A stretch of DNA of 64,000 bases, taken from positions 4,092,001 through 4,156,000 of the forward strand of contig NZ_AP022671.1 of assembly GCF_011405515.1 (NCBI RefSeq), read 5' to 3'. Below are positions 7,596-16,115 of this stretch, piece after piece. The DNA comes from Nitrospira sp. KM1 (GTDB lineage: Bacteria > Nitrospirota > Nitrospiria > Nitrospirales > Nitrospiraceae). Every line of letters begins with the position of its first letter. Positions within the stretch are counted from its first letter, which is position 1. Position numbers and translations under genes: made by a program. The notes below the pieces were generated by a model, which was not told the origin of the DNA, made no database searches, and saw only the letters and a program-made list of their open reading frames with translations.

Positions 7596-8618
7596 ATGGC
7601 CACCCAGACCGCACACGCGGAACAGGACGTTAAACCTAAGAGTCTGATCGACTACATCCAGAAGGATCTGCCCGAACACCTGGACTGGTGGCCGTACACG
7701 CTGGGAGCCATTCCGATGACGTTGTTCGGCATCCTGGTCGGCACGGGCCTGTTGCTCACGTTCTATTACGTGCCGTCCACCGAGAGAGCCTATGAGAGCG
7801 TGGATCAGATCACGCATGAGATCTATCTGGGCTGGTTTGTACGCGGCCTCCACAAGACGTCGGTCGATCTCATGATTTTGTTTTTGCTGTTCCACGTCAT
7901 TCGCGTCTTTCTGACGCGCGCCTACCAGGCGCCGGGTGAGCTCAAATGGGTCAGCGGCTCGATTGTGTTGTTTGTCACGTTTGCCATGGGCTTCACGGGA
8001 TATTCGCTCGTGTTCGACAACGTGTCGTACTGGGGCATGACGGTTGTGACCAACATGATTGGGACTCTGCCCGTGATCGGCATGCCGCTATTGCATTTGT
8101 TGCGGGGAGGAGAGGACGTGTCAGGCGTCACGCTCCTCAGGCTCTACGACTTGCATACGAAGCTGCTGCCGGTTCTCTTGGGCGGCTTGGTGATCGGACA
8201 TGTCGTGATCGTCAGATTGATGGGGTTCGTGGAGGTGAAGGAGAGCCGGCATTTCCATCAGTTCTATCCGGAACACACGTTGAAAATGGGGATGATCGCG
8301 GTCGGCCTGCTCGTCGTGATCGTGGACCTCGTCATGATCTTCCCTCCGGTTCTTGGCCCGCCGGCCAATCCGCAGGAAGTGGCATCCGATGTATCGCCTC
8401 CTTGGTATTTTTCTGCGCCGTTCATGTGGATCACGCTGCTGCCGGGACCGCTGGCCCTATGGACGTTGATCGGAGCGTCCGGCTTGTTCGTTGTCTATCC
8501 ATTTCTCGATCGGGCGCTGGTTGAGCGCGGTGTGCCGATGGAATTGGTCAACCGTGTCGTCGCCACGGTCGCAGTGGCCGCGATGGTCGCGCTCATGTAC
8601 CTGGATACACAGATGTAA
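7596..8618 (+). CDS. Cytochrome b/b6-type membrane subunit with altered Qo motif
   Basis: A 340-residue cytochrome b with about eight membrane helices. Haem ligands are H86 and H100 in the second helix and H187 and H202 (b6-type 14/15 spacing). GYSLVFDNVSYWG matches the b6/b family motif. The Qo-site PEWY motif is PPWY here (residues 268-271), so the proton-accepting Glu is missing. A strong AAGGAGG site precedes the ATG at 7596. Together with the Rieske gene upstream and the octahaem cytochrome downstream it looks like a quinone-linked electron-transfer unit rather than a standard proton-pumping bc complex. That functional reading is inference. Confidence 0.88.
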   Translation: MATQTAHAEQDVKPKSLIDYIQKDLPEHLDWWPYTLGAIPMTLFGILVGTGLLLTFYYVPSTERAYESVDQITHEIYLGWFVRGLHKTSVDLMILFLLFHVIRVFLTRAYQAPGELKWVSGSIVLFVTFAMGFTGYSLVFDNVSYWGMTVVTNMIGTLPVIGMPLLHLLRGGEDVSGVTLLRLYDLHTKLLPVLLGGLVIGHVVIVRLMGFVEVKESRHFHQFYPEHTLKMGMIAVGLLVVIVDLVMIFPPVLGPPANPQEVASDVSPPWYFSAPFMWITLLPGPLALWTLIGASGLFVVYPFLDRALVERGVPMELVNRVVATVAVAAMVALMYLDTQM

Positions 8619-8670
8619 CCGTACCGCCGACGGCTTGTTTACGCGAAGACTGTTTTGCAAGGAGGATGTC

Positions 8671-10107
8671 ATGAATGAGTTCGATAAGGTGACCGGCGAT
8701 CCGGATTCGCAAAAGGAGCATGACGGCAGCGGCAAGAAGAACTTCACCCGCTACATGATCGGAGGACTCTGTCTGATTCTTTTTCTTGCCCTGACCGGAG
8801 TCGGATATGTCCAGGTCGAAGAGCGACGCGGGGGCGGCCTCCGTCCATTTGTCTCGGCGGAGAACAAAAAATGTATCGATTGTCACATGGCCAAAGACGT
8901 CGGGGTCGGCGGCATCAACGATTGGAAAACCAGTCGCCATGCGCCGAAAGGGATCGGCTGTGTCGAATGTCACAGGGCAGAAAAGGGCGATGCGGATGCC
9001 TATGACCACGAAGGGTTTCTCGTGTCGACCCTCGTGACGCCGAAGGACTGCATGCGATGTCATGACCGTGAGGCCAAGGAGTTCGACAAATCCCACCACG
9101 CAAAAGCGGCGCAGTTCGTCGGTTCGCTGGACAATTTTCTGGGGAACGTGGTCGAGGGGCCGGAGGTCGGTACGACCGGCTGTGCCGGGTGCCACGGCAG
9201 CGTTGTGAAAGTCATGGAAAACGGCAAGCTGCACCCCGCGACGTGGCCGAATTCCGGCATCGGCCGCGTCAATCCCGATGGATCGAAAGGCACCTGTTCG
9301 GCTTGTCATGCGCGGCACAGTTTCTCCATCGCACAGGCGCGTCAGCCCGAAAGCTGCGGCCGCTGCCACATGGGGCCGGATCATCCCCAGATCGAGGCAT
9401 ATATGGAAAGCAAACACGGTGTGATGTTCACGGCGAACAAAGACAAGATGAAGCTGGGCGAGCCAGCAGAAAAATGGCGTCCCGGCAAGGACTATATGTA
9501 TCCGACCTGCGCGACCTGTCACATGAGCGCAACCGGGACACAGGAAGTCACGCACGACGTCGGCGACCGCATCAGCTGGACTCTGCGGCCAGTGGTGTCG
9601 ACCAGGCTCGAAGGTCATGAATCCAGACGGAAAGCGATGACGCAGGTCTGCGCGTCCTGTCATAGCCCGGAGATCGTCGAACGGTTCTTCACGCAGATGG
9701 ACAGCGGCGTGAATCTGTACAACGACAAATTCGGGAAGCCGGCGAAACTCGCGATGGACCGGCTCAAGGACATGGGCAAAATCACGCCCACGCCGTTTGA
9801 CGAAGAAATCGAATGGATCTTCTATGAACTCTGGCATCACGAGGGAAGGCGGGCACGGCACGGGCTCACGAAAATGGCTCCGGACTTCGTCCATTGGCAA
9901 GGGTTCTACGAAGTCGCCAAGCATTTCTACATCAAGTTTCTTCCCAAGGTGAGGCAGTTGTCGCCGCAAGTGGCCAAGGAACTGCTTTCGCAAGAAACAC
10001 ATCGCTGGGCCGAGAAGGGCCTGACGAAGGAGGAAATCGCGCAGATGTTGGAGTTCTATGACAAGGAGATGCAGGGTAAGCGCGGCGGCGACGGAAAGCC
10101 GATGTAG
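8671..10107 (+). CDS. Membrane-anchored octahaem cytochrome c of the hydroxylamine oxidoreductase family
   Basis: A 478-residue protein with one N-terminal membrane anchor (about residues 28-48) and exactly eight CXXCH motifs, at C68, C97, C127, C171, C209, C229, C280 and C327. The stretches CGRCHMGPDHPQIE and WHHEGRRARHG place it in the HAO family. It has no CXXCK motif, so it is not a classical octahaem nitrite reductase of the Thioalkalivibrio type. In the segment PDFVHWQGFYE, where I recall oxidative HAOs having the Tyr that cross-links to the catalytic haem, this protein has Phe (F406). Members without that Tyr are thought to act reductively, for example nitrite to hydroxylamine or ammonium. 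An AAGGAGG site precedes the ATG. Assimilatory nitrite reduction fed by the upstream cytochrome b is a plausible role. Confidence 0.88.
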   Translation: MNEFDKVTGDPDSQKEHDGSGKKNFTRYMIGGLCLILFLALTGVGYVQVEERRGGGLRPFVSAENKKCIDCHMAKDVGVGGINDWKTSRHAPKGIGCVECHRAEKGDADAYDHEGFLVSTLVTPKDCMRCHDREAKEFDKSHHAKAAQFVGSLDNFLGNVVEGPEVGTTGCAGCHGSVVKVMENGKLHPATWPNSGIGRVNPDGSKGTCSACHARHSFSIAQARQPESCGRCHMGPDHPQIEAYMESKHGVMFTANKDKMKLGEPAEKWRPGKDYMYPTCATCHMSATGTQEVTHDVGDRISWTLRPVVSTRLEGHESRRKAMTQVCASCHSPEIVERFFTQMDSGVNLYNDKFGKPAKLAMDRLKDMGKITPTPFDEEIEWIFYELWHHEGRRARHGLTKMAPDFVHWQGFYEVAKHFYIKFLPKVRQLSPQVAKELLSQETHRWAEKGLTKEEIAQMLEFYDKEMQGKRGGDGKPM

Positions 10108-10260
10108 CGTGGTGGAGGAGCCCCGGCCCTTCAGAATCTCCGCTGAATCGCGAAGGCGCGCCTCATGCCGCTGGAGGGCCGAAGCCGAGTCGCATGTCGG
10201 TGAAGAGCGAACCTTATCCAGGGAGATCTCGCCTCTTGAATCCTCCGTCTTAGAAGGGAT

Positions 10261-10548
10261 TCAGAACTCCCGGCGACGATCCTCTACCTGCCGGTCGAAA
10301 TACTGCCAGGGATTGAAATCTCTCCACATGTCCCTCTTGATGCGGCACCCTCGGGCGAATGCTGCAATGAGTTTCTGAGGGTTCGCTTGCAGTCGTTGCG
10401 GGGGAGCAACCGGCGCGACTTGGATGTTCAGATGGTACTGGGCGAGGCCGAAGAGAATCCCGTAGATCGGGTCCTCGAATTGGCAGCTGGCCCGGAATGC
10501 CGCGATCTCGATTTTTTCCAGCGCGCTGGTGTGAATTTCGGTGGTCAT
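10261..10548 (-). CDS. Small conserved-looking protein of unknown function
   Basis: A 95-residue protein with no recognised family. It has a soluble, mixed composition without a signal sequence; the middle (FEDPIYGILFGLAQYHLNIQV) is aromatic and hydrophobic and the C-terminus is Arg/Lys-rich (RIKRDMWRDFNPW). An AGGA-type ribosome-binding site lies five bases before the ATG. It is transcribed against the octahaem cytochrome gene. The amino-acid composition looks protein-like rather than random, but no function is proposed. Confidence 0.5.
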   Translation of the reverse strand: MTTEIHTSALEKIEIAAFRASCQFEDPIYGILFGLAQYHLNIQVAPVAPPQRLQANPQKLIAAFARGCRIKRDMWRDFNPWQYFDRQVEDRRREF

Positions 10549-10973
10549 TATTCCTGGGTGACCTCAACCTGACCTCAAAACGACAGCAGCTCCAGAATCC
10601 TTTCATAACGTCTCGACGCCACATTGATCCCGCCGGCACCCTGCCGCAATCGAGTGCCGTACGGATCGGCACGAGCAGATACCTTCGCTGTGCCTATTCA
10701 TTTTTTCTTTGGAGCGGAATTCACATTTTGTGAATTTGTTTGTCGTCCACGCCCACTCGATATATGAAAGGTATCCTTATGATTGCTTGCACAGATTGGA
10801 CACGATGGATCGACGATCCAGGCTCAACAAGATCGGCGGCGTGCAGCAGTCCGATTCTTTTCATGGTCATCGCCGGTGTTTGTATCCGGGTTCGGCATCG
10901 CTCGAAAGGCGATGAGGGGAGACATCCCTTTACCGCTCTGACGGTCCGATTAATTTAACGAGGAGTCATACCT
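10549..10973. other. Intergenic stretch without a convincing gene
   Basis: About 425 bases between the small minus-strand gene and the remnant Rhs start. Base composition is lower in GC than the flanks around 10690-10800. Short open frames here have no ribosome-binding site and random-looking composition. A promoter for the Rhs remnant probably lies near 10900-10960, but no clear -35/-10 pair was seen. The GAGGAG motif at 10958-10964 serves the next start codon. Confidence 0.4.
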
Positions 10974-11243
10974 ATGCGTTCCCCTTCGTTCCTCGCCGTT
11001 GCCGTTGCACTCTGGATCAGTGTAATCGTTCTGCCCTCATCCCTTTTTGGGAAGGAAACCGATGCCGATGTACCAGCGCACGACCAACTGGGGTCAGTTC
11101 TTGACTTTGCACGTGACAGAGACTCGGACCTGCTGCGGAGAATGTGGTGTGGCTTCGATCGCTTTCTGAATTTTCGAGGCTCGCGAAGAAGAATCAACTC
11201 TTGCGATCCAGCATCAACTCGGTTCCACTGCCACGCTGTTTGA
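10974..11243 (+). pseudogene. 5' remnant of an exported Rhs-type protein gene
   Basis: The first 28 residues are a credible signal peptide (MRSPSFLAVAVALWISVIV, ending near LFGKE) behind a good GAGGAG ribosome-binding site. From about 11085 the reading frame turns into out-of-frame, Arg-rich sequence that coincides with the start of a DNA segment repeated at 13458. The natural body of the gene therefore seems to have been deleted or replaced by recombination, leaving its start next to the tail part of an Rhs gene at 11290-12735. Confidence 0.5.
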
Positions 11244-11330
11244 CGCTCCTCCCGCGAGGATACCTGACAGGGTAACGTCCTCCCCCCACGCTCGACTACG
11301 ACCTCGAGAACCGCCTCCCCAGCATCACGG
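11091..11330 (+). repeat. Direct repeat copy 1 flanking the Rhs tip cassette
   Basis: The segment begins GGGTCAGTTCTTGACT and includes CTGAATTTTCGAGGCTCGCG and, at its end, CTCGACTACGACCTCGAGAA followed by CCGCC, which encodes the Rhs/YD signature LDYDLENR. A diverged copy lies at 13458-13720 in the same orientation. The copies match well for the first 120 bases and the last 40 bases, with indels between. They bracket the toxin-end cassette, as expected for duplication or displacement of Rhs tips. Confidence 0.75.
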
Positions 11331-11376
11331 CCAATGGTCAGACGACGACCTTCGTCCATGACGGCGACGGGGGCGG

Positions 11377-12735
11377 GTGAAGAAAGTCGTGGGCGGCACC
11401 ACCACGCGCTACATCAGCAAACTGTACGAATGTGAGACGACGGGGGCCGGCACCACGTGCACGCGGTTCATCTGGGCGGGCAATACGCGGATTGCCACGG
11501 TGGCCGTGAGCACGGGTACCGTGCAGTACTGGCATCCGGATCATCTGGGGTCCAGCACCGTCATCACCGACGGAGCGGGAGCCAAGGTCCAGTCGCTGGC
11601 GTATTATCCGTATGGCGGGACGCGGACGAATACGAGTTCGAGCACCCCACCGGTCGATGTGCCCTACAAGTACACGGGCAAGGAACTCGATGCCAGCACG
11701 GGCCTCTACGACTATGGAGCCCGACTGTATGATCCGGTCCTCGGACGCTTCATCAGTGCCGATACAATTGTGCCCAACCCGCGGGATCCGCAAGATCTCA
11801 ATCGCTACACCTATGCGGGGAATAGTCCGTTCATGTACACGGACCCGACGGGGCACTTTAAACTCAATATCGGGAAATTCTTCCGACGCGCGCTCGGCGA
11901 TGTGGGGACAACTTTGGTCGGAGTGGCGATTCAAGGGTTGGGCGCCTCAATTTTCGGCCCTGCTCACTTCCTTATTGGAGGCGCTGTCCTAACACAGTCT
12001 AAAACAGGCCGTGCTATTGTGGCCGCGGAAGCAGGTACTGCAGCGGGAGTATTTTGCGGACCAATATGTGGGGGAGCAGTTGGGGGAGCTTTTGGCGCAG
12101 CTCTTCAGGGCGGCGATATTGGAAGGGGTACAGCATTCGGTGCGCTCACAGGAGCAGTTTCTCTTGGTGCTGGCTGGTTTGCTGGCGGATTAATAAACGT
12201 CGATACAGGCTCGTATTGGGCCCAAATCGGCAAAGGAGTAGCGGTCGGAGCTCTAAAGGGTGCTTCGGTGTCTCTAGCAGTTTCCATTGCTCATGATAAA
12301 TTAAGCGGAAATGCACTTTGGCAGTCAGCGGTTATGGGAAGCGTAATTGGAGGCGGCCTGGGAGCTGCCCGTCCAATCGTTCTGGGGCAGGACATCACAG
12401 ATAGGCAAGAGATGCTCGGGGCGCGGATCGTAGCCGAGAACATTCAAGGAAGAGACTTCAGTGGCGTACGATTTGTGGAAGGAGGAATTCTGCAAGGACT
12501 AGGACCCCATGACGGTATAACTCTAGGAGGCCTAGTTAACTTTGATAGTGGGCGACTGGGTCAGTTTGATTGGGTAGGTCTTGTTGGTCATGAACTCGGA
12601 CATGTTTCCCAACAGCAGGATGTTGGATTACTTCGATTCCAATTCAACTATGTGTTTGGCGACCATAGTGCGATTGAACTCGACGCAGATTTTAGAGCAG
12701 GATCAACCTGCTACGCTGGTGTTGGCCATTGTTAA
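11377..12735 (+). CDS. Orphan Rhs C-terminal tip with metalloprotease-like toxin domain
   Basis: A 452-residue open frame holding the C-terminal part of an Rhs/YD-repeat protein. Residues 1-150 are Rhs core: YWHPDHLGSSTVITD, YKYTGKELDASTGLYDYGAR, FISADTIVPNPRDPQDLNRY and the terminal DPTGH. Beyond that the sequence changes to a Gly/Ala-rich hydrophobic stretch (about 165-320) and ends in a domain with HELGH (HExxH), a zincin metalloprotease motif and likely toxin. The frame is broken upstream: YDLENR and FVHDGDGG coding at 11291-11375 is out of frame with the ORF at a GGGGGCGGG run. It is therefore an orphan tip, probably not expressed as a full Rhs. GC falls in the toxin part, as in variable Rhs ends. 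Confidence 0.8.
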   Translation: MKKVVGGTTTRYISKLYECETTGAGTTCTRFIWAGNTRIATVAVSTGTVQYWHPDHLGSSTVITDGAGAKVQSLAYYPYGGTRTNTSSSTPPVDVPYKYTGKELDASTGLYDYGARLYDPVLGRFISADTIVPNPRDPQDLNRYTYAGNSPFMYTDPTGHFKLNIGKFFRRALGDVGTTLVGVAIQGLGASIFGPAHFLIGGAVLTQSKTGRAIVAAEAGTAAGVFCGPICGGAVGGAFGAALQGGDIGRGTAFGALTGAVSLGAGWFAGGLINVDTGSYWAQIGKGVAVGALKGASVSLAVSIAHDKLSGNALWQSAVMGSVIGGGLGAARPIVLGQDITDRQEMLGARIVAENIQGRDFSGVRFVEGGILQGLGPHDGITLGGLVNFDSGRLGQFDWVGLVGHELGHVSQQQDVGLLRFQFNYVFGDHSAIELDADFRAGSTCYAGVGHC

Positions 12736-13175
12736 TCATCACTCAACGATTGGCTGGGGCTCTACTTTTGGCAATACTATTTGGTTGCCAAGTAGATGGC
12801 ATCGTGATTGAGGTTCTGAAGCGAGATTCTAACGTCATATTGAATTTTCGGTACGATGGATCAGAGAATCCGGTAGGCATCACGGATATCCTCGTTCAAG
12901 AATCCAATAATGGTCCGATCGTATGGGACTTGAAGACCTATGATCCCTCTATGTTTGCGGAGAAACGGCGTGAGACGTTTGATCTAGAAAAGCTGAAGAA
13001 ATCCCCAATAAAACTGCTCGTTCTTTCCCAATTGGTGTTGGGAATTGTCCCAAATGGGTTCAGACAGGATTTCCCTGTGTTAGAGGAGCAACCGAGGTTT
13101 GTGATCGGTAAATCATACGAGATATTTGTCCGTGGCGTTGGGCATCGCGGGCGAGAAAAGTTTACGTTCGACTGA
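12729..13175 (+). CDS. Lipoprotein, candidate immunity protein of the Rhs tip
   Basis: A 148-residue protein starting inside the end of the Rhs tip gene (7-base overlap). It has a signal peptide ending in the lipobox LFGC (Cys about residue 20), so it is probably membrane-anchored in the periplasm. The rest is a soluble beta-rich domain (VILNFRYDGSENPVGITDILV) with no recognised family. A small, lower-GC gene coupled to a polymorphic toxin end is the usual place for the cognate immunity gene; a lipoprotein location would fit a toxin acting in the envelope. The role is inferred from position only. Confidence 0.65.
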   Translation: MLIITQRLAGALLLAILFGCQVDGIVIEVLKRDSNVILNFRYDGSENPVGITDILVQESNNGPIVWDLKTYDPSMFAEKRRETFDLEKLKKSPIKLLVLSQLVLGIVPNGFRQDFPVLEEQPRFVIGKSYEIFVRGVGHRGREKFTFD

Positions 13176-13457
13176 TCCATCGTCAGCTAGGGAAAACAAA
13201 GGGGTCGAGAGCACTGCTGTCCAAAAAATCTGCCCGTTAGGGTCTTTCCTACGTCAATCCCGAAAAAATGGGGTCATTCAAGTCAAGGAAGAGCAGCCGA
13301 ATTGCCGCGCCTAAAACGAACCTCAGCTTCCTCTTACACACATAGATGACTATAAATAACGCTTCTGACGCGGTGATTTATTGAACACGATCCGCAAACA
13401 GTCGGTGACTGACGAAGCGGGGCATCCCGTCGGGGGTCTTGGCTGTAAGACCAAAAT

Positions 13458-13720
13458 GGGGGTCAGTTCTTGACTGTGCACGTGGCAAAGACTCGGGTCT
13501 GCTGCGAAGAACGTGGTGCGGCTTCGATCGCGTTCTGAATTTTCGAGACTCGCGAAGAAAAGCCCAAAAGGGATCAAGTCTTGCGGTCCAGCATCGGCCG
13601 ACATAGCCGAATGTCCGATTCCGCTTCCCACTCTGTCTTGATGATCCTCCCGCGGGCGATCACCTGAGGCCCCGACTACCACCCTCGACTACGACCCCGA
13701 GAACCGCCCCACCAGCATCT
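13458..13720 (+). repeat. Direct repeat copy 2 (Rhs remnant)
   Basis: This is a diverged copy of 11091-11330. It begins GGGTCAGTTCTTGACTGTGC, contains CTGAATTTTCGAGACTCGCG, and ends with CTCGACTACGACCCCGAGAA and CCGCC. A stop codon (TGA) follows the YD-type coding (AGCATCTGAGG), so it is non-coding debris. The 13176-13457 stretch just before it holds no credible gene, though an open stretch reading VTDEAGHPVGG (near 13400-13440) may be more Rhs debris. Confidence 0.7.
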
Positions 13721-13855
13721 GAGGTGGCCCGGAAATAACGGACGCCTGGGTTAAGACTCACTTGTCTGTGCTCGAACTCCTAACCTCCTAAAAGTGCAAT
13801 CCCAGCGGATGATATATTTTGTGGTGGCCGGTCGTCAGTTGCCTCCTCTTTTTCA

Positions 13856-14262
13856 TTGAACCCTCTTGCGATCCCATCAGTCACTGCCTGTGTTTGGGAA
13901 CGGTTCGTCTACGAAACGAAGGCGAACCTCGTCGGAGGTCTTGCTGTCGATCTACCCACCGGCCTTGCCGCACTGGAACAGGCACTGACTCCTGCCAGTG
14001 TAGAAATATTCCGAGATCGGCTGGGGGGGCACTGGCAGAGATCTATGGTGACAGACTACTGCAATGGCTCGATGGCACGATGCATTCCCACCCGGAAACG
14101 AAATCCCATGGGACTCAGCTGGTCTATATAGGTTTACGTGTCTTTGTTAAGCCAGCACGCTACGGTACAGTAGGTTGTCGTGAGGTGACGCTTCTTCCGG
14201 GTGGCGATGCCGACGTGCCAGTCGTCCTAAGAACATTGTCGATGCCACTTACTCCACCTTGA
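13856..14262 (+). pseudogene. Frameshifted gene of unknown function
   Basis: Two overlapping frames read as one protein if a single base is corrected at a GGGGGGG run near 14025-14031. The first half contains LPTGLAALEQALTPASVEIF, the second continues ALAEIYGDRLLQWLDGTMHS and ends in a beta-rich stretch (TLLPGGDADVPVVLRTLS). Both halves have good protein-like composition, which argues for one original gene of about 135 residues. No family was recognised. Slippage, true decay or sequencing error at the G-run are all possible. Confidence 0.4.
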
Positions 14263-14269
14263 GGACTTC

Positions 14270-15418
14270 ATGTCACGATGGTTCATATCTCTCCAGGTAA
14301 GGTACCTGCTGTTTTTCATGCTTCCTCTTTTTCTGATCAATTGCAGCGGTGGGTCCGATAGTTCGATTCCCCAGCCCGGCCCGACCAATAATGGCGGTGG
14401 CGGTTCCTCAGGCATCCCCAGTTTTACTCTTGAGCCCATGGTTGCCGCATCCGCCACGCAAATGGCATTTGCTCCGGGTGATCAGCTGTTTTACACCGAT
14501 GGCAAGGGCGGGAACGTCTGGGTGATCGATACGGCCGGTGGGGCATGGCAGCGGCGCCCTCAGCCCTTCTATCACACGGAGGTAGGCCAGTTGGGGGAAC
14601 AAGGGATTTCGGGCGTGGCTATTGATCCCGATTATGCCGCAAACAAATTCGTCTACATTTATTTCACGACGCCGCAATATAGTCGTCTCGTTCGGGTAAC
14701 AGATACCAATGGTCGATCGAGCAATGAGCAGATACTTATTGACGGGATTCTTGCGGCGAATGTCCACAACGGTGGAGTGCTGCTGTTCGGAGCAGACGGC
14801 AAGCTGTATGTTACGACCGGGGACGCCACGCAGCAGCATGTAGCCCAAGATCCGGTGTCCCTAAACGGTAAGATTCTTCGTATCAATGCTGATGGGAGTG
14901 TGCCGTCTGATAATCCGTTCCCAGGCTCTCGAACGTGGCTCTATGGTGTGAGAAACAGCTTCGGATTGACGGTGCATCCGGCTACCAACGATCTCTGGTT
15001 TACGGATAATGGGCCCACGGTAGATGACGAGGTAAATCTCGCTGTGAAGGGAAGCAATTACGGGTGGCCTGAGACGACCGGGAAGGGCGATACCCGGTTT
15101 ATCGATCCTGCTTTTGTCTTGGCTCAACCCGTTGGCATCACGAACATCGTGGCCGTACAGGCCACCCCGGTCTATCCCTCTCAGTATCACAACAATCTAT
15201 TTTTTACAGACTTCGTGGAAGGGAAAATCCGTCGCCTCGTGTTAGATGCTTCCCTGAAAACGGTGGTCTCGGATTCAGTGGCCTTGGACATTCAACATGC
15301 CGCCGGTGCATTGATTGCCTTCAAGCAGGGACCGGATGGGTATATGTATGTCAGCGGTTCCTCATCGAGCGGGAGCAGCATTTACCGGGTTGCCCTGAAT
15401 CCCAATGCGCCGCAATAG
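14270..15418 (+). CDS. PQQ-dependent sugar dehydrogenase-type beta-propeller lipoprotein
   Basis: A 382-residue secreted lipoprotein: signal peptide with lipobox (LINC, Cys about 25) and a Ser/Gly-rich linker. The remainder is a soluble glucose/sorbosone dehydrogenase-type six-bladed propeller: MAFAPGDQLFYTDGKGGNVW, GLGEQGISGVAIDPDY-like blade turns, HNGGVLLFGADGKLYVTTGD, LNGKILRINADGSVP, YGVRNSFGLTVHPATNDLWF and the final GPDGYMYVSG. The HNGG and YGxRN motifs are family hallmarks. The substrate is unknown; many members oxidise aldose sugars with PQQ, but no PQQ synthesis genes are in the window. It has its own operon position after the frameshifted gene. Confidence 0.85.
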   Translation: MSRWFISLQVRYLLFFMLPLFLINCSGGSDSSIPQPGPTNNGGGGSSGIPSFTLEPMVAASATQMAFAPGDQLFYTDGKGGNVWVIDTAGGAWQRRPQPFYHTEVGQLGEQGISGVAIDPDYAANKFVYIYFTTPQYSRLVRVTDTNGRSSNEQILIDGILAANVHNGGVLLFGADGKLYVTTGDATQQHVAQDPVSLNGKILRINADGSVPSDNPFPGSRTWLYGVRNSFGLTVHPATNDLWFTDNGPTVDDEVNLAVKGSNYGWPETTGKGDTRFIDPAFVLAQPVGITNIVAVQATPVYPSQYHNNLFFTDFVEGKIRRLVLDASLKTVVSDSVALDIQHAAGALIAFKQGPDGYMYVSGSSSSGSSIYRVALNPNAPQ

Positions 15419-15698
15419 GCACGCAAAAGTTTCACGATTGGTGGGTCGGTCAGTTCATCCATGACTCAAATCGTCAGTTACTGGTGTGGAAGCTTCTTGC
15501 GTCCGCGCGACGACCGAAAGGGTCTTGAGGAAAGACTCCCGACCTCTTTGTTTTTCAGGGTCTGACCCCCCTTTATTTTCGCCACGAGCACAATCACAAT
15601 ATTTTCACTGCAAAACAAAACCTATCATAGACGAAAATCTTGGCATAATAATCGAGCAATTCATTTTTAGTTCCCATTGCCTGGTTAGGGTAATTGTC

Positions 15699-15956
15699 AT
15701 GCATGAAAAGCGGTGGACCATCGCAATTTCGTTTGCGTTAGTATTCGGGATGTCAGTGGGAAGCACGGCCGTACTATTGATAAGTAGCATATATTGTTTT
15801 GATGGTGGCTTACCCATGGTATTTGAGTTTTGGGAAAATAATGGGGCAGGTTTCTCCGATGCATGGAAATGGGTGGGTTATGTGACCATTTTTGCAGGAG
15901 CGGGAGTAAGTATTATTGTGTGGCGATGGTTAATGTTAGGAACTGGGATCCTCTGA
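15699..15956 (+). CDS. Small two-helix membrane protein
   Basis: An 85-residue protein with two hydrophobic segments (about residues 7-30 and 58-80) joined by an acidic, aromatic loop (FEFWENNGAGFSDAWKW). No family was recognised. The upstream region has lower GC than the rest of the window and no strong ribosome-binding site. The open frame extends further upstream to 15486, but that part has poor composition. It lies alone between the propeller lipoprotein and the HtrA-like protease. Confidence 0.45.
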   Translation: MHEKRWTIAISFALVFGMSVGSTAVLLISSIYCFDGGLPMVFEFWENNGAGFSDAWKWVGYVTIFAGAGVSIIVWRWLMLGTGIL

Positions 15957-16115
15957 GAAGCGATGATCGGCTGTACCATGCCCGACCTTTGACCGGCTGC
16001 TTCCCTTCCAACATGCAGGTCGCTGTAACCTTTTATCCGCTCGAGACGACTGTGAAGCAGAATGTAGCCGAGCGGCGGCGCTGTGGAATGTCTCGCAATG
16101 AAAGAGAGGCCCTAT

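Noticed and set aside
8593-10002. Long minus-strand open frame opposite the octahaem cytochrome
   Set aside because: The + strand has eight CXXCH motifs in frame; the antisense frame has no recognisable domain.
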